Shown one piece after another: positions 18,616 through 31,791 of a stretch of DNA of 64,000 nt. The notes below the pieces were generated by a model. The model did no database searches, was not told the origin of the DNA, and was given only the letters and a program-made list of their open reading frames with translations. Made by a program: the position numbers and the translations under genes. Numbering within the stretch: position 1 is the stretch's first letter; each line of letters begins with the position of its first letter. The DNA is from Propionivibrio dicarboxylicus (lineage in GTDB: Bacteria; Pseudomonadota; Gammaproteobacteria; Burkholderiales; Rhodocyclaceae), in the NCBI RefSeq assembly GCF_900099695.1, contig NZ_FNCY01000010.1:1-64000 (forward strand). Reading direction: 5' to 3'.

Positions 18616-20214
18616 CTATTTCTTGGCAGCGGGCTTTTTGGCCGGGGCAGGCGCCGGTTTCGGCGCGATCTTGCTCGCGGTCGTGCCGGGCTTGGCGGCG
18701 ACAGGGCGGGGCGCCAGCTTGATCGGGGATTTGCTCACCGGTTTGTCGGTTCGCGTCGCCGGTTTCGCGGCCGACGCGAGCAGCAGACGGGTGCCGACGC
18801 TGACCGTGTCGCTCTTCAGGTTGTTGAGGCGGCGCAGTTCGGCGAGCGAGATGTCGTAACGCCGGGCGATGCCGGGCAGCGTCTCGCCCTTGGCGACCGT
18901 ATGCCGACGTGCTGCCGGTTCCGGGTCGGCTTCAGGCAGGCGCGGTTGTCCCGGCAACGGCGCCATGTCGGCGCCGCCGTGGCGAGCGACCAGCAGCGTA
19001 AGGCCCGGCGTCACCCGGATGCGTCCCTTGATGCCGTTGGCGGCCTTGAGGTTGGCGACCGACATGCCGAAGCGCGGCGCCACCGATTCCAGCCGGTCGC
19101 CGGGGCGCAGCGTGTAGGACTGCCAGGCCGACAAGGGTTTGTTGTTTTCCTCGTGCGCCTCGAGATTGCTGACGAAGTTGTCGACCTTTTCTGCCGGGAT
19201 GACCATCGGGCTGTCCGAGACGATGACGGCGCGGTTGTGGGCCGGATTCAGCGCGACAAATTCCTGGACCGGCATGCCGGCCAGCTGGGCGGCGACCTTG
19301 ACGTCGATGTTGGCCGATTTGCTGATCGTCGCGAAATAGGGGCGGTTGGGAATCTGCGGGATGCCGAGTTCGCTGAGCAGCGTCGGGTTGCTGAAGATGT
19401 TCTTGAGCGCCTGCAGCTTGGGGACGTAGTTTTGCGTCTCGCGCGGCATCGTCAGGCTGAGATAGTCGGTCGGCAGGTCGAGTGCGCGGTTCTTGTTGAC
19501 AGCCTTTGCGACGGCGCCTTCGCCCCAGTTGTAGGAAGCCAGCGCCAGATGCCAGTCGCCGTGCATCTCGTAGATCGACTGCAGGTATTCGAGCGCCGCC
19601 GCCGTCGAGGCGACGATGTCGCGCCGCTCGTCCTTCCACCAGTTCTGGTCGAGCTTGTAGCGTTTGCCGGTGGCCGGGATGAACTGCCACAGGCCCGAGG
19701 CCTTGGCGCGCGAGTAGGCGGATGGGTTGTAGGCGCTCTCCACCATTGGCAGCAGCGCCAGTTCCATCGGCATGCCGCGCTTCTCGATTTCCTCGACGAT
19801 GTGATGCAGGAAGGGGCTGCTGCGCTCGACCATGCGGCGCAGATAGTCGGGCCGGTTCAGATACCACTGCTGGTGCGCGAGCACGAGATCGTTGTTGATG
19901 TCCGGCATGGCGAAACCGTTGCGGATTCTCTGCAGGATGTCTTCGGTTTCGGCGGTGAGGTCGATCGTCGGTACGGCGACCGGCGCGGTCGATATCTCGT
20001 AGGTCTGCAAGGGCATCGTCGCGCCGGCGGACGGCGAAGACGGCTTGATCCGCGGCTTTGCCTCGCTACGCGTCGTCGCGTCGGCCGACGGGGCGACGGC
20101 ACCTTCCGGAAGTGGGCCGCCCGGCGCGACGCTGGCGCAGCCCGAGACCACGCCCAGTGCGATGCACAGGATCAGGGTCGTCAGTGCCTTCAGGAGGGGA
20201 GAGCGTGGCGTCAT
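18616..20214 (-). CDS. mltD: Membrane-bound lytic murein transglycosylase D
   Basis: 532 residues. Lipoprotein signal with lipobox VVSGC, an SLT lysozyme-like domain (about 120-270) with catalytic Glu in LLPMVESAYNP and the SGLWQFIPATGKRY motif, then two LysM repeats (YTLRPGDRLESVAPRFGMS at about 370-415; TVAKGETLPGIARRYDIS at about 440-485). It cuts peptidoglycan at the MurNAc-GlcNAc bond to give 1,6-anhydro products. The last 45 residues are a low-complexity Lys/Pro/Ala tail, which the family does not need. A candidate TATAAT stands 125 bp upstream. Divergent from the SprA-like gene. Confidence 0.94.
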   Translation of the reverse strand: MTPRSPLLKALTTLILCIALGVVSGCASVAPGGPLPEGAVAPSADATTRSEAKPRIKPSSPSAGATMPLQTYEISTAPVAVPTIDLTAETEDILQRIRNGFAMPDINNDLVLAHQQWYLNRPDYLRRMVERSSPFLHHIVEEIEKRGMPMELALLPMVESAYNPSAYSRAKASGLWQFIPATGKRYKLDQNWWKDERRDIVASTAAALEYLQSIYEMHGDWHLALASYNWGEGAVAKAVNKNRALDLPTDYLSLTMPRETQNYVPKLQALKNIFSNPTLLSELGIPQIPNRPYFATISKSANIDVKVAAQLAGMPVQEFVALNPAHNRAVIVSDSPMVIPAEKVDNFVSNLEAHEENNKPLSAWQSYTLRPGDRLESVAPRFGMSVANLKAANGIKGRIRVTPGLTLLVARHGGADMAPLPGQPRLPEADPEPAARRHTVAKGETLPGIARRYDISLAELRRLNNLKSDTVSVGTRLLLASAAKPATRTDKPVSKSPIKLAPRPVAAKPGTTASKIAPKPAPAPAKKPAAKK

Positions 20215-20507
20215 CCGGTTTTCGTCAAAGCGCGCGGCGAAGCTTGGCGTAACGGTTGGGGTGGAAGACAGGCGATTGCCAGCGGCGCAGCCGCGTTGGC
20301 AGAGGATGTCCGGCGCCTGTCGGGAAAGCGGAACGGCGCATTATAGCGCAAGCGGCCAGCGCTCATTCACCTTCGGCGACAGCCAGGGGGAAGGCCTTGC
20401 GGCGATTGGCACGGGCGCTGTTTGGGGTGGCTGTCTTTGCACTGGAAAATCATCGGCTTATCGGCTATCCTATGGGAGTATTCCGGTGACGTTTCGGGGC
20501 CTTTCGA
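20215..20507. other. Intergenic region between divergent mltD and the SprA-like gene
   Basis: 293 bp without a credible gene. ATTATA at 20340-20345 is a candidate -10 (TATAAT) for mltD. I see no hairpin with U-tract and no clear promoter for the plus-strand gene. Confidence 0.5.
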
Positions 20508-21149
20508 ATGATGATCGGCGGCGTTTCAACGAACTCTGCTTCGACAAACTTCCAGTACGGTCTGCTTGCGCGTACCGATGCGCAGCGTTCAGCGCAAGAA
20601 GTCTCCACGACTGTTGCGTCGAGTCGGGCGAAGGCGCGTCCGAAAGAAGAGCTGACACCGGAGCAGCAGCGCCAGATAGAAGCACTGAAGCAGACCGATG
20701 CCCGGGTGCATCGGCACGAACAAGCCCATATCGCCGTTGGCGGCAACCTGATCCGCGGTGGTGCCACGTATTCCTACACGGTCGGTCCCGACCAGAAGCG
20801 CTACGCCGTTGCGGGCGAGGTCTCGATCGATACGTCGCCGGCCGATACGCCCGAGGCGACGATTCCAAAAGCGCAGCACATTCAGCAGACTGCGCTGGCA
20901 CCGGCCGACCCGTCGCCGCAGGATCGCGGCGTGGCCAGTATTGCGGCGCAGATGGAAAACAAGGCGCGCAGCGAAGTGTTCGCCCAGCAGTCCGAGCAGG
21001 GCGCGTCAGCGCAGTCAGGCTCGGAGGCGGCATCGGCGGCTTCGGCAGCGGCATCAGTATCAGCGGCGGCCTCGGTCGTGTTCTATCGTGCCGTGCAGCA
21101 ATCGGGGGTACAAGCCGCTCTGGGATCGTCGCTCGATCTCTTCGCCTGA
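20508..21149 (+). CDS. SprA-family putative metalloprotease
   Basis: 213 residues resembling the SprA-related family. The central motif RHEQAHIAVGGN (about 67-79) contains HEQAH, an HExxH zinc-site signature, followed by GGATYSYTVGPDQKRYAVAGEVSIDTSP, the most conserved stretch of this family. No signal peptide is seen, and the C-terminus is Ala/Ser-rich low-complexity. Function of the family is not established; the HExxH suggests a zinc hydrolase. Two adjacent Met codons could start it. It lies where fur often sits upstream of bamE in other proteobacteria; no fur is present here. Confidence 0.75.
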   Translation: MMIGGVSTNSASTNFQYGLLARTDAQRSAQEVSTTVASSRAKARPKEELTPEQQRQIEALKQTDARVHRHEQAHIAVGGNLIRGGATYSYTVGPDQKRYAVAGEVSIDTSPADTPEATIPKAQHIQQTALAPADPSPQDRGVASIAAQMENKARSEVFAQQSEQGASAQSGSEAASAASAAASVSAAASVVFYRAVQQSGVQAALGSSLDLFA

Positions 21150-21167
21150 TGCCGACGGGTTTTCGGG

Positions 21168-21173
21168 TATGAT
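21168..21173 (+). promoter_or_regulatory. Candidate -10 element of bamE
   Basis: TATGAT about 70 bp before bamE, just after the SprA-like stop codon. The -35 is weak. Confidence 0.3.
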
Positions 21174-21245
21174 ACGGCCTCCGGCGCAGTGCCGGGCCTT
21201 GTCGCCTGAGCCTGCATCCCCGAAACCAGCGAAGACTCCCCGCGC

Positions 21246-22530
<1,285 letters not shown>

Positions 22531-22587
22531 TAACCGGAAATTCGGCAGTTTTCGGGCGCCCGGAGCGTCCTTCTCGCCGTCCGGCGA

Positions 22588-22616
22588 TTGCCGGGAGGCG
22601 GCCCTTGAGCTATAAT
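22588..22616 (+). promoter_or_regulatory. Promoter of carAB
   Basis: TTGCCG (22588-22593), 17-bp spacer, consensus TATAAT (22611-22616). Predicted start near 22623, only about 15 bp before the leader hairpin. Confidence 0.8.
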
Positions 22617-22637
22617 CTCAAGGTTTTCAGAAAGTTA

Positions 22638-22666
22638 GCGGGAGGGCTGAACGCCCTCCCGCTTTT
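22638..22666 (+). terminator. Leader hairpin with U-tract before carA, possible attenuator
   Basis: GCGGGAGGGC (22638-22647), loop TGAAC, GCCCTCCCGC (22653-22662), then TTTT: a perfect 10-bp GC-rich stem. It lies between the carA promoter and start codon, so it would stop carA transcripts early unless prevented; alternatively it ends dapB. Confidence 0.8.
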
Positions 22667-22697
22667 GCATATCTAAGCCACGGAACAGGAGTCCTAC

Positions 22698-23858
22698 GTG
22701 TCGTTGTTACCCTCTCTTCCGCCCGCGATTCTCGTGCTGGCCGACGGAACCGTGTTCCGCGGCTACGCGATCGGTGCCGCCGGTTCGACCAGCGGCGAAG
22801 TCGTGTTCAATACGGCCATGACCGGTTATCAGGAAATCCTGACCGATCCGTCCTACTGCCGCCAGATCGTCACGCTGACCTACCCGCATATCGGCAATGT
22901 CGGTTGTAACGATGAGGATTTCGAATCGCGCGCCAACTACGCCGCCGGTCTCGTCATCCGCGATCTGCCGCTGCGCGCCGAGAGCTGGCGTCTGCAGCAG
23001 ACGCTGCCGGAGTATCTGAAGAAACACGGCATCGTCGCCATCGCCGGTATCGACACGCGCAAGCTGACGCGAATCCTGCGCGAGAAGGGGGCGCAAGCCG
23101 GTTGTATCCTCGCCGGTACGCCGTCGGAAGTGCTCGACGAAGCGCGCGCGCTGGCGGAAGCCCGCGCCTTCCCGGGGCTGGCCGGCATGGATCTGGCGAA
23201 AGTGGTCTCGGTCGATTCGCCCTACGAATGGAGTGCCGGGACCTGGACGCTCAAGGGCTACGTCGATGGCGCGGCGCCGAGCTATCATGTCGTCGCCTTC
23301 GACTACGGCGTCAAGCGCAACATCCTGCGCATGCTGGCCGAGCGCGGCTGCAAGGTGACTGTGGTGCCGGCGCAGACGCCGGCCGCCGAGGTGCTCAAAT
23401 ACAATCCGGACGGGATTTTCCTGTCGAATGGCCCGGGCGATCCCGAGCCTTGCGATTACGCGATCGCGGCGATCCGCGAGTTGCTGGCCAAGGGCATTCC
23501 GACTTACGGTATCTGCCTCGGTCACCAGTTGCTGGCGCTGGCGTCCGGCGCCAAGACGGTGAAGATGAAATTCGGCCACCACGGCGCCAACCATCCGGTC
23601 AAGGACCTCGACACGCAGCAGGTGATGATCACCAGCCAGAATCACGGCTTCGCGGTCGATGCCGAGACGCTGCCGGAGAATGTCCGGCCGACGCACGTGT
23701 CGCTGTTCGACGGCTCGCTGCAGGGCATCGCGCGCACCGATGTGCCGGCCTTCTCGTTCCAGGGACACCCGGAAGCGAGTCCGGGACCGCACGACGTCGC
23801 CTATCTCTTTGACCGTTTCATTAAGCTCATGCAAGACAAAAAGGCCGAGGGAAAGTAA
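22698..23858 (+). CDS. carA: Carbamoyl-phosphate synthase small (glutaminase) subunit
   Basis: 386 residues from GTG 22698, preceded by AGGAG. The C-terminal class-I glutaminase has the nucleophile in [12 protein letters not shown] and the His/Glu pair in [10 protein letters not shown]. It releases ammonia from glutamine and channels it to CarB for carbamoyl phosphate, shared by pyrimidine and arginine synthesis. carB follows after 3 bp. Expression probably responds to pyrimidines or arginine through the promoter-leader region. Confidence 0.98.
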   Translation: MSLLPSLPPAILVLADGTVFRGYAIGAAGSTSGEVVFNTAMTGYQEILTDPSYCRQIVTLTYPHIGNVGCNDEDFESRANYAAGLVIRDLPLRAESWRLQQTLPEYLKKHGIVAIAGIDTRKLTRILREKGAQAGCILAGTPSEVLDEARALAEARAFPGLAGMDLAKVVSVDSPYEWSAGTWTLKGYVDGAAPSYHVVAFDYGVKRNILRMLAERGCKVTVVPAQTPAAEVLKYNPDGIFLSNGPGDPEPCDYAIAAIRELLAKGIPTYGICLGHQLLALASGAKTVKMKFGHHGANHPVKDLDTQQVMITSQNHGFAVDAETLPENVRPTHVSLFDGSLQGIARTDVPAFSFQGHPEASPGPHDVAYLFDRFIKLMQDKKAEGK

Positions 23859-23861
23859 CTC

Positions 23862-27068
<3,207 letters not shown>

Positions 27069-27079
27069 TAACCTTTTGG

Positions 27080-27116
27080 CCGCCGGAAACCCCGTTGCGT
27101 ACGGGCCGGCGGTTTT
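27080..27116 (+). terminator. Intrinsic terminator after carB
   Basis: CCGCCGG (27080-27086) pairs with CCGGCGG (27106-27112), with an inner CCCGT/ACGGG stem and a TTTT end. It lies 20 bp before the greA start, so greA probably receives read-through or has a promoter inside carB. Confidence 0.75.
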
Positions 27117-27133
27117 GCTTTGGTGGTGAAAAT

Positions 27134-27610
27134 ATGAACAAGGTCCCATTGACCATCGCTGGTGCCGAAAAACTGCGTGCCGAACTCCAGCATCTGAAGG
27201 CTGTCGATCGTCCCAACGTCATCGCCGCGATCGCCGAGGCGCGTTCTTACGGCGACCTGTCGGAAAATGCCGAATACGACGCGGCGAAAGAGCGTCAGGC
27301 TTTTGTCGAAGGGCGCATCAAGGAAGTCGAAGGCAAGTTGTCGAACGCCCAGATCATCGATCCGGCCTTGCTTGACGCCGACGGCCGCTGCGTCTTCGGT
27401 TCGACCGTGGACATCGAGGATCAGGATTCCGGCGAGCTGGTGACCTACCAGATCGTCGGTGAAGACGAAGCCGACATCAAGGAATGCAAGATTTCGGTGA
27501 ATTCGCCGATCGCCCGTGCGCTGATCGGCAAGTATGCGGGTGACATCGCCCAGGTGCAGGCACCGGGCGGATTGCGCGAATATGAAATTCTTGAGGTTCG
27601 CTACGAGTAG
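27134..27610 (+). CDS. greA: Transcription elongation factor GreA
   Basis: 158 residues from ATG 27134, exactly the usual length. The N-terminal coiled coil (residues 1-75) has the tip [17 protein letters not shown], whose acidic residues enter the RNA polymerase secondary channel and trigger cleavage of backtracked RNA. The C-terminal FKBP-like domain includes GSTVDIED and [14 protein letters not shown]. Placement after carB is common in beta- and gammaproteobacteria. Confidence 0.98.
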   Translation: MNKVPLTIAGAEKLRAELQHLKAVDRPNVIAAIAEARSYGDLSENAEYDAAKERQAFVEGRIKEVEGKLSNAQIIDPALLDADGRCVFGSTVDIEDQDSGELVTYQIVGEDEADIKECKISVNSPIARALIGKYAGDIAQVQAPGGLREYEILEVRYE

Positions 27611-27680
27611 ACGGTTGATGCGGCCGTTGATGCAGCCGATGGCGCGGGCGCGGCAAGTGCAGTCGCCCGCGACCGGCGCC

Positions 27681-28037
27681 TCAGTTCTGGAAACTCCGCT
27701 TGCTGCGTCGCGGTTCGGCGCGGGCACGGCGGGCCGCCGGGCGAGCCTTGGTCGGCGCAGTTTCTTCCGTGGCCGGGCGCCAGACGACCAGCAGCTTGCC
27801 GATATGCTGCACCGGCGCGGCGTCGAGTTGATCGCAAATGGCCTTCAGATAGGCCTCGCGCTCTTCGCGAAGATCGTTATAAACGCGGATCTTGATCAAC
27901 TCGTGGCTGTCGAGACTGCGCGCGATCTCGCGCATGACGGACTCGCTGAGACCGTTCTGGGCGATCGAGACGACCGGGTTGAGACCATGGGCACGGGCGC
28001 GCAGGGCGCGGCGTTGTTCTGAAGTGATGTCGAGCAT
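27681..28037 (-). CDS. yhbY: Ribosome assembly RNA-binding protein YhbY (CRM domain)
   Basis: 118 residues from ATG 28037; longer upstream in-frame starts run antisense to rlmE and are not credible. The CRM domain (LRARAHGLNPVVSIAQNGLSESVMREI ... HELIKIRV) binds RNA and associates with pre-50S ribosomes in E. coli. The last 25 residues are a basic Ala/Arg/Lys tail beyond the E. coli length (97), likely adding RNA affinity. Divergent from rlmE with 45 bp between, as in many proteobacteria. Confidence 0.94.
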   Translation of the reverse strand: MLDITSEQRRALRARAHGLNPVVSIAQNGLSESVMREIARSLDSHELIKIRVYNDLREEREAYLKAICDQLDAAPVQHIGKLLVVWRPATEETAPTKARPAARRARAEPRRSKRSFQN

Positions 28038-28082
28038 GCGTGAAGACCTTAGCAAAACGCGTATTTTACCGGGTTTGGAGCA

Positions 28083-28709
28083 ATGAAACGAACCAGAACC
28101 AGCAAAGCCTGGATGCATGAGCATGTGAGCGACCCTTTCGTCCAGCGCGCCAAGGCCGAAGGCTACCGTTCGCGGGCGTCTTTCAAGCTCATGGAGATCG
28201 ATGATCGCGATCACCTGATCCGCTCCGGCGACGTGGTTGTCGACCTCGGCGCGGCGCCGGGGGGTTGGTCGCAGGTGGCGGCACAGCGGATGAAAGGCAA
28301 GGGGCGGGTCGTCGCGCTTGACCTGCTCGAGATGGCCGGTTTGCCTGGGGTGACGGTCATTCAGGGCGATTTTCGCGAAGAAAGCGTGCTGACGGCGCTG
28401 GAAAATCTGCTGCAAGGCGAGCGGGTGGGGCTTGTGCTTTCGGATATGGCCCCCAATATCTCTGGCGTGCCGCTGTCGGATCAGGCCCGCATCATGCACC
28501 TTGCCGAGCTTGGTTTGGAGTTTTCGCAACGCTGGCTGAAACCTGACGGGGCGTTTCTGGTCAAAGTTTTTCAGGGCTATGGCTATGAGGATTTTGTCGG
28601 CGAGATGCGCCGGACCTTTGCCAGCGTGGCGACGCGCAAGCCGGATGCCTCGCGCGGTCGTAGCGCAGAGGTGTATTTGTTGGGAAAAGGATTGAAACAG
28701 TCGGCTTGA
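28083..28709 (+). CDS. rlmE: 23S rRNA (uridine-2'-O)-methyltransferase RlmE
   Basis: 208 residues. Rossmann-like methyltransferase with SAM motif [15 protein letters not shown] and the K-D-K-E tetrad: Lys in RASFKLMEI, Asp in LVLSDMAPN, Lys in FLVKVFQG, Glu in SAEVYLLG. It methylates U2552 in the A-loop of 23S rRNA in a late 50S step. It precedes ftsH, as in E. coli; the 185-bp gap contains a candidate ftsH promoter. Confidence 0.97.
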   Translation: MKRTRTSKAWMHEHVSDPFVQRAKAEGYRSRASFKLMEIDDRDHLIRSGDVVVDLGAAPGGWSQVAAQRMKGKGRVVALDLLEMAGLPGVTVIQGDFREESVLTALENLLQGERVGLVLSDMAPNISGVPLSDQARIMHLAELGLEFSQRWLKPDGAFLVKVFQGYGYEDFVGEMRRTFASVATRKPDASRGRSAEVYLLGKGLKQSA

Positions 28710-28799
28710 AGCCGGTTTGAAAGCGGTTGAAGTGGTTGGGCAAGAGCAGGTATGAAGGCGTTGGTGCGGGTGGGCGCTTTGCGGAAGTATGCGGGGTTC

Positions 28800-28829
28800 C
28801 TGACGAAATGCGCGCGAACGATATACAAT
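28800..28829 (+). promoter_or_regulatory. Candidate promoter of ftsH
   Basis: CTGACG (28800-28805), 18-bp spacer, TACAAT (28824-28829), 65 bp before the start codon. No heat-shock (sigma32) consensus recognised. Confidence 0.45.
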
Positions 28830-28893
28830 CAGTACTTTCGCATGATCGGGCTGCCGTCATTGAGGACGGAAGCGGTACGCAGAAGGATGTGCT

Positions 28894-30777
28894 TTGAATA
28901 ACATGTTCAAGAATATGGCGGTCTGGCTGGTGATCGGCCTGGTATTGATGACCGTCTTCAACCAGTTCAACACGCGCCAGACGCCGCAGGCCTCCATGGA
29001 GTATTCGCAGTTCATGGAGGAAGTCACGCACGGCAACATCACCAAGGTCGTGATCGAAGGTCGCATGCTGAAGGCGACGACCAGCGACGGTCGCAAGATC
29101 ACCTCCTACGCGCCGCCGGATCTCTGGATGGTGTCGGATCTGCTCAAGTACGGCGTCAAGGTCGAGGCCAAGCCCGAGGAAGAACAATCCTTCCTGATGA
29201 ATCTCTTCGTCAGTTGGTTCCCGATGCTGCTGCTGATCGGCGTCTGGGTCTTCTTCATGCGCCAGATGCAGGGCGGCGGCAAGGGCGGGGCGTTCTCGTT
29301 CGGCAAGAGCAAGGCGCGGCTGCTCGATGAATCGACCAACAGCATCACTTTCGCCGACGTCGCCGGTTGCGACGAGGCCAAGGAGGAAGTCTCCGAACTC
29401 GTCGATTTCCTGCGCGATCCGAGCAAATTCCAGAAACTCGGCGGCCGCATCCCGAAGGGCGTGCTGCTCGTCGGCAATCCGGGGACGGGTAAAACCCTGC
29501 TGGCCAAGGCCATCGCCGGTGAGGCGAAGGTGCCGTTCTTCTCGATTTCCGGTTCCGACTTCGTCGAAATGTTCGTCGGTGTCGGCGCGGCGCGTGTCCG
29601 CGACATGTTCGAAAACGCCAAGAAACATGCGCCCTGCATCATCTTCATCGACGAACTCGACGCGGTCGGCCGCCAGCGTGGCGCCGGTCTCGGCGGCGGC
29701 AACGACGAGCGCGAGCAGACGCTGAACCAGATGCTCGTCGAGATGGACGGCTTCGAAGGCAATACCAGCATCATCGTCATCGCCGCGACCAACCGGCCTG
29801 ACGTGCTCGATCCGGCGCTGATGCGGCCGGGCCGTTTCGACCGCCAGGTCGTGGTGCCGCTGCCCGACATCCGCGGCCGCGAGCAGGTGCTTATCGTACA
29901 TATGCGCAAGGTGCCGTTGTCGCCGGACGTCAAGGCCGACATCATCGCGCGCGGCACGCCGGGATTCTCGGGCGCCGACCTCGCCAACCTCGTCAACGAA
30001 GCGGCGCTGTTTGCCGCGCGCTCGAACAAGCGCCTCGTCGACATGGAAGATTTCGAGAAGGCCAAGGACAAGATCATGATGGGCGCCGAGCGCCGCAGCA
30101 TGGTCATGAACGAGGAAGAAAAGCGCAACACGGCTTACCACGAGTCGGGACACGCGGTCGTTGCCAAGCTGGTGCCGAAGTCCGATCCGGTGCACAAAGT
30201 GACGATCATTCCGCGCGGCCGCGCCCTGGGTCTCACCATGCAGTTGCCGGAAGAGGATCGTTACGCCTATGACCGCACCTATCTGATGTCGCGCATCGCG
30301 GTGCTGTTCGGTGGCCGTATCGCCGAAGAGTTGTTCATGAACCAGATGACGACCGGCGCCTCGAACGATTTCGAACGGGCGACGCAGATGGCGCGCGACA
30401 TGGTGACGCGCTACGGCATGTCGGACGCGCTCGGCCCGATGGTTTATGGTGAGAACGAAGGTGAAGTCTTCCTCGGCCGCTCGGTGACGACGCACAAGAA
30501 TGTCTCCGAAGCGACGATGCAGAAGGTCGATGCCGAGATTCGTCGCATCATCGACGAGCAGTATGGTTTGGCCCGGCGTCTGCTTGAGGAAAACCGCGAC
30601 AAGGTCGAAGCGATGACGGCGGCCTTGCTCGAATGGGAAACGATCGACGCCGAACAGATCGACGACATCATGGCCGGAAAACCGCCGCGTCCGCCGAAGC
30701 CGCCGCAGGGCAAGTCGCCTGGTGTGCAGGACGTGCCGCCGCCGAGCGCGGCGCCGACGACCGAGGCGACGGCCTGA
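28894..30777 (+). CDS. ftsH: ATP-dependent zinc metalloprotease FtsH
   Basis: 627 residues from TTG 28894, chosen because AAGGA at 28883-28887 is well spaced and MNNMFKN is the usual betaproteobacterial N-terminus; ATG 28903 is the alternative. Two membrane helices (about 7-25 and 105-125) flank a small periplasmic domain. The AAA+ module has Walker A GNPGTGKT, Walker [12 protein letters not shown] and [23 protein letters not shown]; the protease site is HESGH with a distal Asp. It degrades membrane proteins and regulators such as sigma32 and LpxC. The Pro/Ala-rich C-terminus is variable in the family. Confidence 0.98.
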   Translation: MNNMFKNMAVWLVIGLVLMTVFNQFNTRQTPQASMEYSQFMEEVTHGNITKVVIEGRMLKATTSDGRKITSYAPPDLWMVSDLLKYGVKVEAKPEEEQSFLMNLFVSWFPMLLLIGVWVFFMRQMQGGGKGGAFSFGKSKARLLDESTNSITFADVAGCDEAKEEVSELVDFLRDPSKFQKLGGRIPKGVLLVGNPGTGKTLLAKAIAGEAKVPFFSISGSDFVEMFVGVGAARVRDMFENAKKHAPCIIFIDELDAVGRQRGAGLGGGNDEREQTLNQMLVEMDGFEGNTSIIVIAATNRPDVLDPALMRPGRFDRQVVVPLPDIRGREQVLIVHMRKVPLSPDVKADIIARGTPGFSGADLANLVNEAALFAARSNKRLVDMEDFEKAKDKIMMGAERRSMVMNEEEKRNTAYHESGHAVVAKLVPKSDPVHKVTIIPRGRALGLTMQLPEEDRYAYDRTYLMSRIAVLFGGRIAEELFMNQMTTGASNDFERATQMARDMVTRYGMSDALGPMVYGENEGEVFLGRSVTTHKNVSEATMQKVDAEIRRIIDEQYGLARRLLEENRDKVEAMTAALLEWETIDAEQIDDIMAGKPPRPPKPPQGKSPGVQDVPPPSAAPTTEATA

Positions 30778-30813
30778 TTCCGGTCTGAGACACGACACAT
30801 CCGGTTGCATACG

Positions 30814-30839
30814 ACGGGGGAGGCAACTCCCCCGTTTTT
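30814..30839 (+). terminator. Intrinsic terminator after ftsH
   Basis: ACGGGGGAG (30814-30822), loop GCAA, CTCCCCCGT (30827-30835), then T-run to 30839. It sits 20 bp before folP, so folP is partly uncoupled from ftsH. Confidence 0.88.
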
Positions 30840-30858
30840 CTTTGTAGAGGACTCAAGC

Positions 30859-31680
30859 ATGCGTCATTGCGCTGCATTCGCCTTGCCCGAGGATCGCCCG
30901 CTGGTGATGGGCATCGTCAATCTGACGCCGGATTCGTTTTCCGGCGACGGCCTCGTGCAGGACGTCGATCGCGCCGTCGCGCACGCCTGGCACCAGATCG
31001 AAGCGGGCGCCGATCTGCTCGACATCGGTGCCGAATCGTCGCGTCCGGGGGCGCAACCGACCTCGCTGGCCGAGGAACTCGATCGCCTGCTGCCGGTGCT
31101 CGACCGGCTTGCCGCTTGTGGCGTGCCGATTTCGATCGATACCTACAAGCCCGAGGTGATGCGCGCGGCGCTGGCGGCCGGGGCGGCGATGATCAACGAC
31201 ATCTATGCGTTGCGCATGCCCGGTGCGCTGGAGGCGGTGGCAGCGAGCGATTGCGCCGTCTGCCTGATGCACATGCAGGGCGAGCCGCTGACCATGCAGC
31301 AGACGCCGGACTATGCCGATGTCGTCGCCGAGGTGCTGTCCTTTCTCGACGAGCGCGTCGCCGCGGCGCAGGCGGCCGGCATCGCCCGCGAACGGATTGT
31401 CCTCGATCCCGGCTTTGGCTTCGGCAAGTCGCTGACCCACAACCTCGATCTCCTGCGCGCGCTCGAGCGCTTTTCGGCGACCGGTCTGCCGGTGCTGGCC
31501 GGCATGTCGCGCAAGTCGATGCTTGGTGCAATCACCGGTCGCGCCGTCGGCGACCGGCTTGGCGCCAGCGTCGCCGCGGCCTTGCTGGCAGCGGAGCGGG
31601 GCGCGCGCATCCTGCGCGTCCACGATGTCGCCGAGACACGTGACGCCTTGGCGGTCTGGCAGGCGCTGACGGCCGGTTGA
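30859..31680 (+). CDS. folP: Dihydropteroate synthase
   Basis: 273 residues from ATG 30859 behind GAGGA. TIM barrel with MGIVNLTPDSFSGDG (pterin and diphosphate binding), DIGAESSRPGA and the late GMSRKSMLGAITGR loop. It joins 6-hydroxymethyl-dihydropterin diphosphate and p-aminobenzoate to dihydropteroate and is the sulfonamide target. In E. coli and most betaproteobacteria glmM follows directly; here it is 6.5 kb away. Confidence 0.97.
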   Translation: MRHCAAFALPEDRPLVMGIVNLTPDSFSGDGLVQDVDRAVAHAWHQIEAGADLLDIGAESSRPGAQPTSLAEELDRLLPVLDRLAACGVPISIDTYKPEVMRAALAAGAAMINDIYALRMPGALEAVAASDCAVCLMHMQGEPLTMQQTPDYADVVAEVLSFLDERVAAAQAAGIARERIVLDPGFGFGKSLTHNLDLLRALERFSATGLPVLAGMSRKSMLGAITGRAVGDRLGASVAAALLAAERGARILRVHDVAETRDALAVWQALTAG

Positions 31681-31791
31681 AGCGTTGCGATGATGTGCGA
31701 GGCTGGCCGCTGCGGCTGACCGCAACAGACAGCGCTTTTTCTTTCTGCTAGGCTGATCGGGTCTCCTCCGTCATTCCCTTCAGGGCAGCAC

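Noticed and set aside
30814-30839. Hairpin before folP read as a folP attenuator
   Set aside because: It lies 37 bp after the ftsH stop with no promoter between, so a plain ftsH terminator is simpler.
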